A stretch of DNA of 64,000 nt from Plasmodium malariae (Eukaryota; Apicomplexa; Aconoidasida; Haemosporida; Plasmodiidae): positions 2,415,001 through 2,479,000 of the forward strand of contig NC_041787.1 of assembly GCF_900090045.1 (NCBI RefSeq), written 5' to 3'. Made by a program: the position numbers and the translations under genes. Within the stretch, counting starts at the first letter, position 1; each line of letters starts with the position of its first letter. Below are positions 52,169 through 64,000 of this stretch, piece by piece. The notes below the pieces were generated by a model. It made no database searches, had not been told where the DNA came from, and worked only from the letters and a program-made list of their open reading frames with translations.

Positions 52169-53964
52169 TCACCTAGAATAATAAGAAAAATGTAATCTTC
52201 TACTACCAACTTTTCTTTTAGCGGATTTTGGAGCACGGATTACAAAATGCCGCATATGAGGATCATCATAATAGTAATCGTCAATTCTTTTTTTCCTTGG
52301 TACCTTTTTATGAAAACCTCTTCCGAAGGGCGTAAACTAATATAAAATTGAATAGTAAAAAAAATAAACAATATATTTATTTTATAATTATAAAGTTTTG
52401 GGAATATTAAAAATAGTAATTTAATATATATTTTATTTTACTAAGAATATAAATTTACTTTATAATAAGTGTAAATAGTTGAAATTATTCCCACAATCAA
52501 AGTAAATGCGATACCAACACGGAATATGTTGTTACTGAATATATTGGACTTATCTGAATTCTTAAAAAGTACAGATATAATTTCAGGAGAATATTTAACT
52601 CTTCCTTGTGGGGCATAGATATTCCATTTTGCCCCAATCATTGGAGTATCACGAACACTTGGCTCTCTACATATTCCTTCTGAGCTTTTTACTAATCCCT
52701 GTTTTTGACAGAACTCTGGAGTGATTTTATCTTTTTTCGGATGTAATGACATTGAAAGGGATGATAATGCGTTACTTCTTGGATTTAAATTAGAATGTAC
52801 TGCAATCCCTTTCTTATTTTTACCTTGAACTCCGTTAATTGTGGCTCCAAGTGATTGCTGCGTTCCTTTACTGGGGATTAAGTCTGATTCAGAGTTTTTA
52901 CTTCCATAAGTGGTGGCCATAGAAGAATCGCCATGGAGAGGAGGTAGATAGTATGGTGAAGTTGGCTTATTAAGTGATTCACGAGATGCTGGAAATGCAT
53001 AACAATTAATTTTACCACCTTTACGACTTGTATCTTCAGGACTGTCACCCATATTGTCTGTACATCTGAGAAAATAAATTGAATCCTTAAAATCTCTTTG
53101 TGAACCCTGAGAATTCAATGAATTACTGGATTCTGAAGATTTATCTAATGTTTTTAAGATATCACAATTATTATTTTGTTTATCCTTTAATGAAGATAAG
53201 AGTGTATTAGGATCAAACTCTTTATTACATTTAAAATACATATCGCAATTATCCCAAAAAGAATCATCACAGCATTCTTTAGTATTTTTATGATTTATGT
53301 ATAGTTCTTTAATCTTATTAAGGTATTTTTCGTATTCTTTGAATTCAACCTTAATACAAGTATTATATGTTTTAATGTCATCATAATATTGAAAATAATC
53401 GAACAAATATTTTTCATCTACCTTTTCATTTAATCCATCTATAGTGTTCCCTTCAATTTCAGGTAGACATTTATATAAAGAATAACGATCATAAATGCTA
53501 CTTCTTACTTTTAAAAAATTAACAAGATGTTTGATTTATTATTTTCGGGGCTAAGCTCTAAAATTTGTTTTATTTTATAATATACCCAGTATGTATAATG
53601 TAAGCAGTGGGGAATATATCCTTCTTTATTTTCTGTAGTGATAAATCCTCTGCATTTTTTGCAATTTTTTTACAAAGATCATAACTTCCTGTTGGATAAT
53701 CATCTTTAACGTCCTTGCATTTTTTACAAATTTCATCGTATTGGCTTCCATTTACATTATTGTTAAATTTATTATATATATTACTTGATAGTGGTCCTTC
53801 TATATGTTCATGCTGAATATTAAGAAATAATGAATTATATAATATAGATTTTATTTTTAAAGAAGTAATTTTTGTTGTGTTTAAGAACAATAATTTGTAT
53901 ATATTTTAAATTATTTTTTTTATAAAATATAAATGTGTACCAAAAGATCAGTTATGATTTCCAT
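52169..53964 (-). pseudogene. PIR (pir/vir family) gene with two frameshifts in exon 2
   Basis: The three exons on the minus strand are 53964-53941 (8 codons, MEIITDLL), 53812-52459 and 52336-52169. Introns of 128 and 122 bases have GT/AG ends. Exon 2 opens HEHIEGPLSSNIYNKF, then CKKCKDVKDD and the Cys block. Near 53605-53615, at a CCCC run, the frame shifts into HCLHYTYWVYYKIKQILE. Near 53520-53536 it shifts again into HLVNFLKVRSSIYDRYSLYK and CLPEIEG, and stays open to the membrane segment (IFRVGIAFTLIVGIISTIYT). Each shift equals one missing base; exon 2 is 1354 bases, 1 modulo 3, which fits two such losses. Exon 3 is a basic tail starting FTPFGRGFHKKVPRKKRIDD and ending SYYSR. Everything else, including all splice sites, looks intact. 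It is either a very young pseudogene or an intact gene with two single-base sequence errors. Confidence 0.85.
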
Positions 53965-56629
53965 TTTATTCTTGTACAAACAAGTTAAAAGAAAATATCA
54001 TCATTATATGTATTCAATTAAATTCATATTAAAAATAAAAACAAATATTTCATTTATATTTTTTATATATATTTTTATAAGTATTTTCTAATGTATATAA
54101 ATATATGTTAATAAAAATTGTTCGTTTATTAAGACTTAGAATTCGAAATACGTATTACTAATAATAAGAAAAATATAAATACTAATGCGTTTTAAAATTT
54201 TTATAGAGAAACATATATGTTGTGTTACAAGTAAGAAGAAAAAGTAATCTTTAAAATAATATATAGAAAAATATTGATTTATAGAGTAACATACTATTCA
54301 AATAATATATTAATATATGAATAATTTGTTTTTATACTTTTTTTAATCTACGTAAACTATAATTTGATTTATATTAAATAATTAGGTATTTTGTCCTTCA
54401 AATAAATTGCTTATTTATAAAATTTCCGAATAATTATATTTGCTTTATTGTGAAATATTATTTGAATTTGACGTTTTGAAGAACATTTATATAATTATTA
54501 TACAGAAACTGCAATGGAAATTATTGTATATATTTTTTTTACAAAATTAACTATATATATTTATTACAATGAATTTTATTTCTAGTAATGCGAATGTAGT
54601 ATAAATTAGGAGTGGTTTCTACTATTGAAAAATAAATGGATATAGATATAATAAAAAATTGGTATGTAGAAACTCAAACCAATTTTAATTGAACTATTTA
54701 AAAAATTATTTTCCCTATTTTTACAGAAATATTATTACCCCCGTTTTTCTACATTTTAAAGTATAACATAGAAATTTATTTTTTTTTTAATTTTTCATTT
54801 AATATTTTAAAATATTTTACATAATATGCTTTTTATAATACATTTTTATTAACTTTTTCAAATTTGAATTACCATTTCATAAGAGTAATTAAATGTTATT
54901 GATATAGTAAGTGCATTACAGCAAATATTGATATTCCTAGTAACAATTTTTATTAAATTAAATTTAACTAATAATACACAGGACATTATTCATTCATATG
55001 ATAATGAATAAATGTTATATGTAATAACACTATAAGTAATAATTAGAATTAACATTTTAGAAGAAGGGTGAATTAATTAATTTTAGTTTATATACTCACT
55101 CTTTTTTAATATAATTATTTTCTCAGAATAAATATTATATATACTAATACAAAAGTAATTATCATTCTATCAGTAATGATATTATCCAAAAAAAAATAAA
55201 ATTCCATAAAATTTTTTTAAAGTATTAATTTTTCATTAGAAAAAAAGTTATTTATTATTATTTATTAAAAAATTTATTTAATTTTTATTTTATTATATCC
55301 AGTATATTGTTAGGATAAAATATTTAGTAGTTCAATAATTAAATTAATAAGAATAATATATAGTAATACCATAATGGAGTAATCACAGTGATATTGATGA
55401 TTTTTGGTTGAATGTGTTCCATTGAAAAACGTGGGTTTGAAACAATATATTAATAACCTTGTAAGAATTCTTTTATTTTTTTACAATATTTATTATTATA
55501 GTTTTTCTGAATTATTACTAAGTAGAGTATAAATAAATGAAAAAATATTGGATATAAATCAATTGATATGTACAAGGGAAGTCTTTTTAATTATTATTTT
55601 AATATATATATAAATGATAAAAATATATTTTTGTACTATATATATGGCTTGCAATTAAATTCATTTTATTTTTAATTAAATTTTCAGCTATATTTTTTTA
55701 TGTCATATAATAAAATATATATATTGTATTCTTATCTTAGTCTTTTTAAAATTGTGTATTTTTATATTTTTTAAAATAATATTATTTCAAATAAATTAAA
55801 AAAAAAAAAAACTAATCTTATATATGTATGTATTTGAGTGGTTATTTTTTGGAGCATATATAATGCATTATTACTATTGTAGTTTACAGAAAAATAAAAT
55901 ATTAAGTTTCCAAAATAATAATATAGAGAGAATACATAATTTTTTTATGTAATAAATGGAATATTTTTTATTAAATATTTACAAATATATATATTTTTTT
56001 TATCAAATAGAATTTATAAAGTATTTATTATATTGAATAACATATTATAACATTAAAAGGATTTTTTAAATTTTACATTTCTAAGACACATTAGCAAAAG
56101 ATAATATATTAAATTATGCATTATTATAATTGTTTATAGGAAGTAAATTATATTAATATATAACGTATATATTTGAACCTGCGAATCATGTTATGATAAA
56201 GGAAATCAAATTATATACATATTAAATTATAAAAAACATTTTACAAATCAGTTATGATAATTTAATGAATATTTTGATATAAACTTACATTTATATATGT
56301 ATCATTCGGTAATAATTGTTGTACTATATATCATTAATAAAATTACATAACACTCTTATAAAATTAAATTTTATTATTGGTACTATGTTACTAATATTAT
56401 TCATTTAAATTTTTTTTACCGTTAAAAATGTTAATTTTGTGTTCTAATGATATAATTATAATTGTATAACATAAAAATTACAATTCCAGAATAAATTTCA
56501 GTAATTAATATTTATTTTCTAATAATATACATAAGGAATACATATTATGTTCCTTTATTCTTTATATATTGATATTTTTGTTCTAAAATAAAATGATTAT
56601 TTTATTTAATTGATATATATTAAAACGTA
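53965..56629. other. Intergenic region between two head-to-head PIR genes
   Basis: No coding signal. Both neighbours start from this interval and point outward, so it should hold two PIR promoters or a shared one. I see no distinctive motif beyond A+T-rich tracts. Confidence 0.5.
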
Positions 56630-57876
56630 ATGAAGACTGAAGAGGAAAATGATTTGGTACATTTTGTATATTAATTATAATCGTTATTATTTACTAGTTG
56701 TTTTAATATTTTATATCTTAATTTGAATAGCAAATTACATTTTTTAAAAGAAAGTACATATATATATATAGTTCATTTCCTCTGATTAATTGTTAGGTAG
56801 ATGTATCAAAAGAATTATCTAAAAATGAAAAATTTGATAAAATTAATAACGATAGTAGTACAACTGTAAATAGTAGTTATTGTAAGGAGTTGAGTAATAG
56901 TGGAAGCCCCCAATTCAAAGTATTTTGTGAGAATATTTTAAATAAATTAAATAAATTATATAATCTTGAAAAGGATTATATAAAAAATAATAACCATGAT
57001 TTTTGTCGTTACTTTACTTTCTGGACATACGAACAAATAATAAAAGAATTTAGTACAACATGGAATAATTCTTTGGCAAGCTGTGATATATCTAAACTTA
57101 ATAGCATACTAATTTATACATATAATAAAATTATAGGTAAAAGTTGTACATTTGATTTGGATGGTAAGTTTGATGATTGGAAAGAAGAAAAGTATTTATA
57201 CTATTATTTTAAGAAATATAATGATATTAAGAAAAAAAAAAGTGCAAAACAAGAACAAACAAAGTATTGCAAATATCTTGAACAGATAAAAATTTTATAT
57301 GAAAGGCATATAAATAAATGATGCACTTATTTCTTGGAGGGGAGAAATCACGAAAACAGGTGTCAAAAATATTTTAATTGTGGAGAAGCATATAACCCTT
57401 ATGATCTTATATCTGAATTAAAATGTGAACAAAATTCATACAGTGGATATTGGAAAACAGTAATTCAAGATTTAATTATTGGCAGAGATATAATGAAAAG
57501 TGGAAATTCATTAAAAGGAACTCTTAATATATTAATGAATGATCCTTTCTACAAAGCAGTAACATTTGGGTTTGTAGTTGTAGGAGTACTATTTACTTCA
57601 TTCTTATTTTATAAAGTAAATTAAAATTTCATTTTAAAATATAAATATGTTACACATTTTTATATAGCTGATCTTCCTTATAAAAGTATAATTACGAAAT
57701 ATAACTTTTTTGTTTCTTATATTTTTTTTTTAATTCAGATTTCTTACCGTGGAAAAAATAAATATAAGTATAATTTTTTGGATCCATCTGGAAACCTAGC
57801 AAGATTTTATGAAGCAAAAAGCAGAAAAACAAAATGGGGAGATAGTGAAATTCGTTTATCTTATTACTCAGTGTGA
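56630..57876 (+). pseudogene. PIR (pir/vir family) gene with one internal stop
   Basis: The three exons are 56630-56656 (9 codons, MKTEEENDL), 56797-57615 and 57739-57876, all phase 0, with introns of 140 and 123 bases. Exon 2 reads VDVSKELSKNEKFDKI, a Cys at YCKELS, CENILNKLNKLY, then HDFCRYFTFWTYEQII, the PIR core. The only lesion is TGA at 57319-57321, inside the C-x-Y-x-x-Y-I-x-x-L-Y-x-x-H block, after which the same frame continues CTYFLEGRNHENRCQKYFNC. The variable part is short compared with the two other PIR genes here. One membrane segment (AVTFGFVVVGVLFTSFLFYK) ends at the splice. The 45-residue tail (ISYRGKNKYKYNFLDPSG, ending IRLSYYSV) is of a different type from the FTPF tails of the other two. 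Probably a recent pseudogene; read-through or a sequence error are alternatives. Confidence 0.88.
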
Positions 57877-59654
57877 ATAATTTGCTTTATTTTCACATAT
57901 GTTATAAAATGTTTTGGGGAAGCAGAAGTGTTATATGTATAAATCATGTTCTGGAAGTAATAGCTTTTGGTAGAACAAAAAATTGAATAAATAATTTGTA
58001 TTGAAATTGTAATAGTTTATTTGAGCATTATACACTTACTTATATATGCATTATATATTTTTATTTTGTTTAAGAATATATATTAAAGAAATAAAATATT
58101 CTTAATTTATATAGTAGTGAAGTGTAATTTTTTTTTAACGATTAATACTTATTTTAATGTATCGTAAAACATACATATATGATAATTATATATTTTTATT
58201 TGTTCTATTGATATAGTGATTAGTGTTTAGCATTATTTACTTGTAAATGTATGTAGTCGAAATTGTAAAAATTATAATATATTATAAATTATTGTTTTAT
58301 ATATGTTTATCTATTAATTTTAAAATTGTGTATTATAAAAGATTATATTAATTACTTTATAAACTTGTAAAGCTTAATAAAGGTGTATAAAGATTTATCA
58401 TAAACGAGAAAATTATTAAAATGTTACATCAATTATATATTAAAAATATATTAATATATATTTATTTCTAAAGCAGCAATAAGGAATATGAATTATATTG
58501 ATGAGCTGAGGAAAGGATAATAGTTTACGGTTTTTATTTTTTTTGTTGAAAGATAAATATATATGATTACAAGATTTAATACAATAATTTAATTGAAGTA
58601 CATTAGAATGCCTTAATTCAAGTTATTCATCATGGATATTAAAGAATAAATGAATAAATGAATAAATATGTAATATTTATTATTTTAAGGTATGATGATG
58701 ATTTATTGTAAGTGAATTAATCAGTAAAAAACTAAAAAATATATATTTTTGAAATGTAAAGAGCTGAATGAATTTAGAATTATATAATTGATGAAATAGA
58801 AGTTAATTCCGAAAGAGAAATAATATTCATATAAAATTAACATATATATATATGAATAATTTGAAATTTAAAATTAATTTTTTTTGTATTTTTCTTTATT
58901 ATATAAAGTTCGTCTTCTATGTATAATTAATAAATAAAAGAAAGTTATTTTATGTAAGTTGCATACATAATAATATTTTTGAAATGAAAAAGAGAAATTA
59001 ATATAAATGGGAAAAGAATTACTTATTATTTAAGAGTAAAAAAGAATTAAATTCACGAATATTTTGGATTCAGCATGTATGAAGCATAATAATACATATT
59101 AAACAAAGCAATTTTTTTTTTTTTTAAATAACACTTTTAAATGATTATATTATTCACTGCATTCGCTTTGAGTTGTTTATACCTTCCATAGAAATGATAA
59201 TAAAATAAAATTATTCCCATAAATAATACATTCAACTGGTATTCAATGTGTCTTTCAATTTTGAATTTATTGAAAAATTATATGTACTCTGTCTATATAT
59301 TTATTCATTTATAGTTTAATTTATTGTTTAATCATTATACAAATACAGTACGTCAAATACATGTTTTATATAACAATGCGGACGTTCAGTTGATACAACA
59401 GGATTGTATTATTAAATATAAATTCTTTGTTTTATTATTATGTTACAAATATTATTCATTAGGAAGTTTATTATTGGGCTTTGATTGTATGTGAAAATGA
59501 AATTAACTGTTAGTTATAAGAAGTTGTAATAAAAAAATAACTTTTTCAATTATACATATTTATTATTTTAACTGGATGGTTATTTACATAAATGTTCAGT
59601 TAACATTTCATATTTTCTTGGTCTTTTTTTATTCTTAGTAATCATTCATATATG
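57877..59654. other. A+T-rich intergenic stretch
   Basis: No gene supported. The 3' untranslated region of the preceding PIR gene should lie in the first few hundred bases. Confidence 0.55.
58644..58667. repeat. (GAATAAAT)3 tandem repeat
   Basis: Three perfect 8-base units. Confidence 0.88.
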
Positions 59655-59946
59655 GAAGGCAAAGATAAAATTTTATCAAGCATATTCACTTGGACAGCTA
59701 CGTAACATTACCGATAATAGAAAGAAATATATAATATGTGAAATGTACGTATATACTTGTATTAATTTTTTTCCATATTTATATTGTCTATTTTAGTGGA
59801 TTATGTAGAAAAGAAAGAATTTAGACAATAAGAATTAACAAAATAAATAAAATATGACATTACTTTTGAATAGAATAATACAAAAAGTAAAGAATATAAA
59901 ACACTAATGAATGTTATAAAAATTTACTCGCTTAAAAATTGAACAT
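59655..59946 (+). pseudogene. Possible remnant of a two-exon exported protein
   Basis: A short first-exon-like piece (ATG at 59655: MEGKDKILSSIFTWTAT) recalls the M-E-x-K opening and T-W of fam-l/fam-m first exons. About 100 bases later, after a TTTTAG acceptor-like site, one frame reads VDYVEKKEFRQ, stop, ELTK, stop, IKYDITFE, stop, NNTKSKEYKTLMNVIKIYSL. Charged residues and single stops in one continuous frame are more than chance would give. No PEXEL, membrane segment or clear family match was found. Confidence 0.3.
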
Positions 59947-60563
59947 GATAAAATGTTTTTGTTAGTAAAATATGTTATGTAATCCAATACTTTATTATGT
60001 TTTTTCATAAAACAAAATAAATCATTAGAAAAATTTGACACTTTTAAATGAAAAATATTTTAATTGAGTAAAAATTATTACGAAATTAATTTTTAAATTT
60101 AATAATAGATCTTTAATGTTATGCTGCTCTTTTAAGGAAAATAATCTTAAAATATAAAATAAATATAAGCGGGATCTGTACATAAATTAACATAAGGGGA
60201 ATAATTATAAATCCTAATAAATCAATTTCTATAAGAATTTACATATATGTTAAAATACAAATGAAAAAATGTACATAATTACAATAACTTAAAAACTTAG
60301 TAAAAGTAATAGTAAAAATATAACTTAGGAAATATTAGTAAAATCAACAAGTATAAGAAAATAAGTAAAATAAAAAAACAAATAATAAATTAATTTACAT
60401 TTTCTTATAGATCTTATGAAATATTTATTTTATAAGTAAACACAGAAAATATAAATTAACTATTTAAACTAGGTGATATAAGGATAACATTGAGATTAAT
60501 TATATACATATATATATAAATTTAAAAGAATATATTTCATGTATCAAATATATATCAAGAGCT

Positions 60564-60704
60564 TTGTGTGCTCTTAAATGCATAATGTTTCATGGGAATT
60601 ATGACGACTGCAATCAATTCAAAGATTTAAAGGAACCATTCTTTAGTAAATACCTAAGGAAAGTTCATAAATTTTCTAATAATAATCTAAATTGTTATAC
60701 ATTT
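60564..60704 (+). pseudogene. Short coding-like remnant, unassigned
   Basis: An open stretch reads RALCALKCIMFHGNYDDC, then NQFKDLKEPFFSKYLRKVHK and FSNNNLNCYTF before a TAA. The base composition is less A+T-rich than its surroundings and the residues look coding, but there is no splice site or family signature. Confidence 0.25.
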
Positions 60705-60818
60705 TAAACTACTTTAACTTATTATTTTTTATATGTACGTAGGAGTATAAAGGAATAAATAAAAATGCATATAATTGGGGAAAAAAAAAACTCTGGATAC
60801 AATAGTTTGGTGATCATT

Positions 60819-61436
60819 TTAGCCTAGACAATTTTTTACTATAATTGAATTTATTGTCTTACGCATTCTTTTAATTCTTTTGTTAGATATATCTTCTAAA
60901 TTACGGTTCATTTTATTTTCAATATCTGGAAGTTTTAATATTTCTTTTTTTACAATCTGCACATAATACTTTCATATGATAACTTTTTAATGATTTTTTT
61001 TTTTTTTTTTTTTATTCTATCCTAATTTTCCAGTATATCCTCTATAATCATATCATTGAATGAATTATATGATTTATGAAATGTATCTTTGAACCTTATT
61101 CCTGACAATTTTTCTATATATTCTAGGTATACATATGTTGTTAAGTATATTATTCTTCATACACTTAAATCTAACGTATTACTTAAGTTTATTTTCTTAA
61201 TAGATGATTTTCCTAATGTATTTTTCTAGTAATTATGGTAAATATTTAAAAAAATATTTATGTTTCAATATAAATAAAATATTAGATTTAGAAATAAGAA
61301 TTTAATATTACAAAATATGTATAAATATTGTGCGTAATAATTATCAAACCTCATAGGAATACTGCCATATTCACACTGAAAAGACAAATGAAAAAATTTT
61401 AATGAAGAAGAATAATTTACTTGTTTTAGTAATCAT
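60819..61436 (-). pseudogene. Two-exon exported protein, decayed paralogue of the 19-kb gene
   Basis: Exon 1 is 61436-61350 on the minus strand: 29 codons, ATG present, MITKTSKLFFFIKIFSFVFS, one TGA (codon 22), then IWQYSYE before the donor. The 19037-19838 gene ends its first exon IWIFQYFYE, and the first intron bases after the donor also align (ATAATTATTA). Exon 2 begins GKSSIKKINLSNTLDLSV, matching EKSCIKKMNLNNTSNVRV of the 19-kb gene. A TGA falls at the PEXEL position. The frame then runs YLEYIEKLSGIRFKDTFHKS and YNSFNDMIIEDILE to a stop. Past a 20-base A run it continues KEILKLPDIENKMNRNLEDI and ends at TAA 60819-60821 without a membrane segment. It is truncated at the 3' side as well as stopped. 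Confidence 0.75.
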
Positions 61437-64000
61437 GTCGAATTTATTTTAGGATAACTAATATTTTGTGATAATAAAAATTTTATAATTATAATTTGTT
61501 CGGTAATATTCATTAGAATATATATAATAATTTTTTTTTTGTTTCTTATTACTTTAAAATTTAGGACTACGTAGCTCACTTTAGTTAGTGATAATCATAA
61601 CTTGTACTAAGAATTAACAATGGATAAAGTGCATCAAATAATAGTATTTTTGAAAATTTTATATGTAAATATTATTATTAATTAAAGTAATATAAGTAAA
61701 ATAATAATTTAAAAAACTTTAAATTGTTATAAAAGAATTACAAGAGGGCTGTGGATAATTTACTACAAAAAAATTTATGAATTATGTATATATATTATTA
61801 AAAAGCTAAGTTTATTTGTTGTAATAGAATGTAATCATATTACTTGACTGAGTGTATAAAAGTTAACTTGTAGAAAAATATTATTTAAAATTTTTACATT
61901 AGGATTAAAATAAAGCAAGATATATTGATATTTTAGGAAGTCATACATATATAAATTTATTTTTAAATAATTTGCAATGTAGATAATTAGAACAACCATT
62001 AATTTATATGTATAAATATAGCAATTTAATAAAATTTAGTCAGTACACGTAATATATACAATAATACAATAATTATATATATTTAGCACAAAATGTTAAT
62101 GGTCTATTAATAGTAAAATATACATTGTTTGATGTTAATATTATAATATTGCATAAATTATATTTTTATTTTTGAAAATAACGTAGAACATATATTTATA
62201 TAAGTTTTCTTGGAACATAGTGGTTTTAAATTTAATTAAAAAATTTTAATAATACAATATACGAAATGATATTAAAAATAAAGATTTTAACAATAATAAT
62301 TTTTTTGATTTTTTGAGATAAAAACAAGGAAATATAATAAAAATAAAAAAAGTTAATAAAAAGTAATAAATACCATAATGTTAAATATGCTATAAAGTAT
62401 TATATATGGAAAATTAATTTAAATTTTAATGATTATTAAAATGAAATTATTAAATATTTGGAAGTATTTAAGAAGGAAATGCATCTAATTACACAAGAAA
62501 TTTACTTAAGATATAGAAATGAAAACAAAATTATTATTAACTCATAAGAAGCATCATCTTTAAGCGTAATAAATAATTGGTAGCTAATAATGTGTATGTT
62601 TTTTTTACCATACATTATTAAAATGATATTATCTTTTTTTCACCTTTTATTGAATATGATTCAGTTAAATTTGTTATGACTATATAAAAACATGTTCCAG
62701 ATTTATTAATATTTTTGCCCTGTAAAATATATATCTATAATGAAAATGTTAAAATCTTTTCTTTATAATTTTTATGTTTATAATAAATAATAAATTGCTA
62801 TTTTTAATTATCTTTATTTATGCATATATATATATAAGCAAATTTTTAAAAAAATTTTATTTTTTAGAATCGATAAAATTTTTCATTGTGTAAAAATTCT
62901 TTTTGTAATGTTTTGTAACGAAAAATAGTTAATGATTTAGAATATATTTATATATATGAAGTATAAATTTCTATAATTTTATCTGTCTAGTTATACATGA
63001 AAATAAAATCAAAAAAGGAACCCCTTCCTGTAATATCATTAAAGGGATATTTATCTGGGAATAATACTATAAGCATTTAATGATGATGAAACGTATTTTA
63101 AGAAAGTTATGTTATTCATGAATTTTATATGTATAATATTAATAAATACATTAAATTGTATGAAAAAACAAAACTTAAATTCTTGTATATTTTTATCGCT
63201 TATATATATTTAACATAATAATAATTAAGAAATTAATAAATATTCGAACAAATGTGAATGTAATAAAAATTTATGTTTATTAATCCCTAAAATAATATAT
63301 ATATACATATATTTTTATGTAAGAAATTCATGTACATTTTAAAATTATACATTACAAAATTAACATATATTGTAATTTTACTGAATATAATGGTTATTAC
63401 GGATTCAAGCAAGAAAGATTGTTTAAAATTTCGTGAATTGATATACTAATGATTAATACAAAAAAATTAATCGTTTTCTGTATATACATTAAAATATTTC
63501 TATTTTTAATGAATAAAATATTTAAAATTTTTTATAGATATGCTTAAAGAAATAGAAAAAGTTATATATATTAGGAATATTTTTTAAATACTCGCTTTTT
63601 AGTAATCGTATTTAACGCTTGCATTTTTCCTTTATATTGAACATTACTTTACATTTTTCTACTTGTTTGTTCCATTATGACATTGAAATATTTAAGAAAT
63701 GTTTTTCATTGACAACAAATGTTTGCTTTTGTGTATTATCTGAATATGCATTGAATGTATGCTTATTAATTTATAAAATATGTTTTCTTGATATTCGAGA
63801 GGATTTATATACGTCCTCATAGTTAACTATGAAACTTATTTGTGTATTATTTTCTCTTATCGAATGATATATTTCTTTTATAAAGTGATATTCGTCTATT
63901 TTATTTATATTAACTTATTTTACTTATTTACCAAAACAGCTCTGTTAACAGTTATGTTTTTTTTTTACTTCTAATTTTTTTCCTAAATTTACTTTTCTCT
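61437..64000. other. A+T-rich stretch to the end of the window
   Basis: No supportable gene. A short stretch near 63005-63080 (SKKEPLPVISLKGYLSG) looks weakly coding but stands alone. The 67-codon frame 63619-63822 has no signal sequence, splice site or family match that I can support. Confidence 0.45.

Noticed and set aside
63619..63822. 67-codon frame with several Cys codons
   Set aside because: No signal, splice site or family motif.
1..64000. Telomere repeats, rRNA, tRNA, CRISPR arrays, transposons or bacterial-type operons
   Set aside because: No telomeric array, cloverleaf-like sequence, spaced direct repeats, reverse transcriptase or transposase frame was seen; the gene structure is eukaryotic with introns.

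Overview
This looks like an interior piece of a malaria-parasite (Plasmodium) subtelomere. The most likely source is Plasmodium malariae or a very close relative such as P. brasilianum. The DNA is extremely A+T-rich, with long poly-A/poly-T runs and TA microsatellites. Genes are sparse, small and split by short A+T-rich introns (about 115-140 bases) with GT/AG ends. Every recognisable gene belongs to a multigene surface or exported family: PIR (three-exon pir/vir-type), two-exon PEXEL-type exported proteins, fam-l/fam-m-like genes and an STP1 (SURFIN-related) gene. PIR plus STP1 plus fam-l/fam-m-like genes together is what points to P. malariae. No telomere repeat, housekeeping gene, rRNA or tRNA was seen, so the window reaches neither the chromosome end nor the conserved core.

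Layout, left to right. 1.87-3.59 kb: the one fully intact PIR gene (+). 8.04-8.94 kb: fam-l/fam-m-like pseudogene (+). 10.7-11.1 kb: PIR fragment (+). 14.1-15.0 kb: intact two-exon exported protein with a textbook PEXEL (+). 17.7-18.2 kb: PIR fragment (+). 19.0-19.8 kb: two-exon, two-membrane-segment exported protein (-). 23.0-23.8 kb: second fam-l/fam-m-like pseudogene (+). 29.2-32.2 kb: a long decayed exported repeat protein, with four 35-residue repeats, about six 21-residue repeats and an Ala/Gly-rich two-membrane-segment C-terminus (+). 34.5-35.4 kb: two-exon exported protein with one membrane segment (-). 38.4-38.9 kb: unassigned decayed exported-type gene (+). 41.3-42.1 kb: third fam-l/fam-m-like pseudogene (+). 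45.6-48.0 kb: decayed STP1 gene (-). 52.2-54.0 kb: PIR with two frameshifts (-). 56.6-57.9 kb: PIR with one internal stop (+), head-to-head with the previous one. 60.8-61.4 kb: decayed paralogue of the 19-kb gene (-).

These genes do not form a pathway. They are members of expanded families thought to be exported into the red cell or shown on its surface. The main biological story is turnover: about four plausibly working genes sit among roughly eleven pseudogenes or fragments at different stages of decay. Many of these can still be aligned codon by codon. Several exported-family members have ATA where the start codon should be, and a shared 29-codon first exon recurs in families usually treated as separate.

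The most interesting unexplained element is the 29-32 kb repeat gene, which I could not assign to a named family. Most long A+T-rich stretches between these loci show nothing I can support as a gene.
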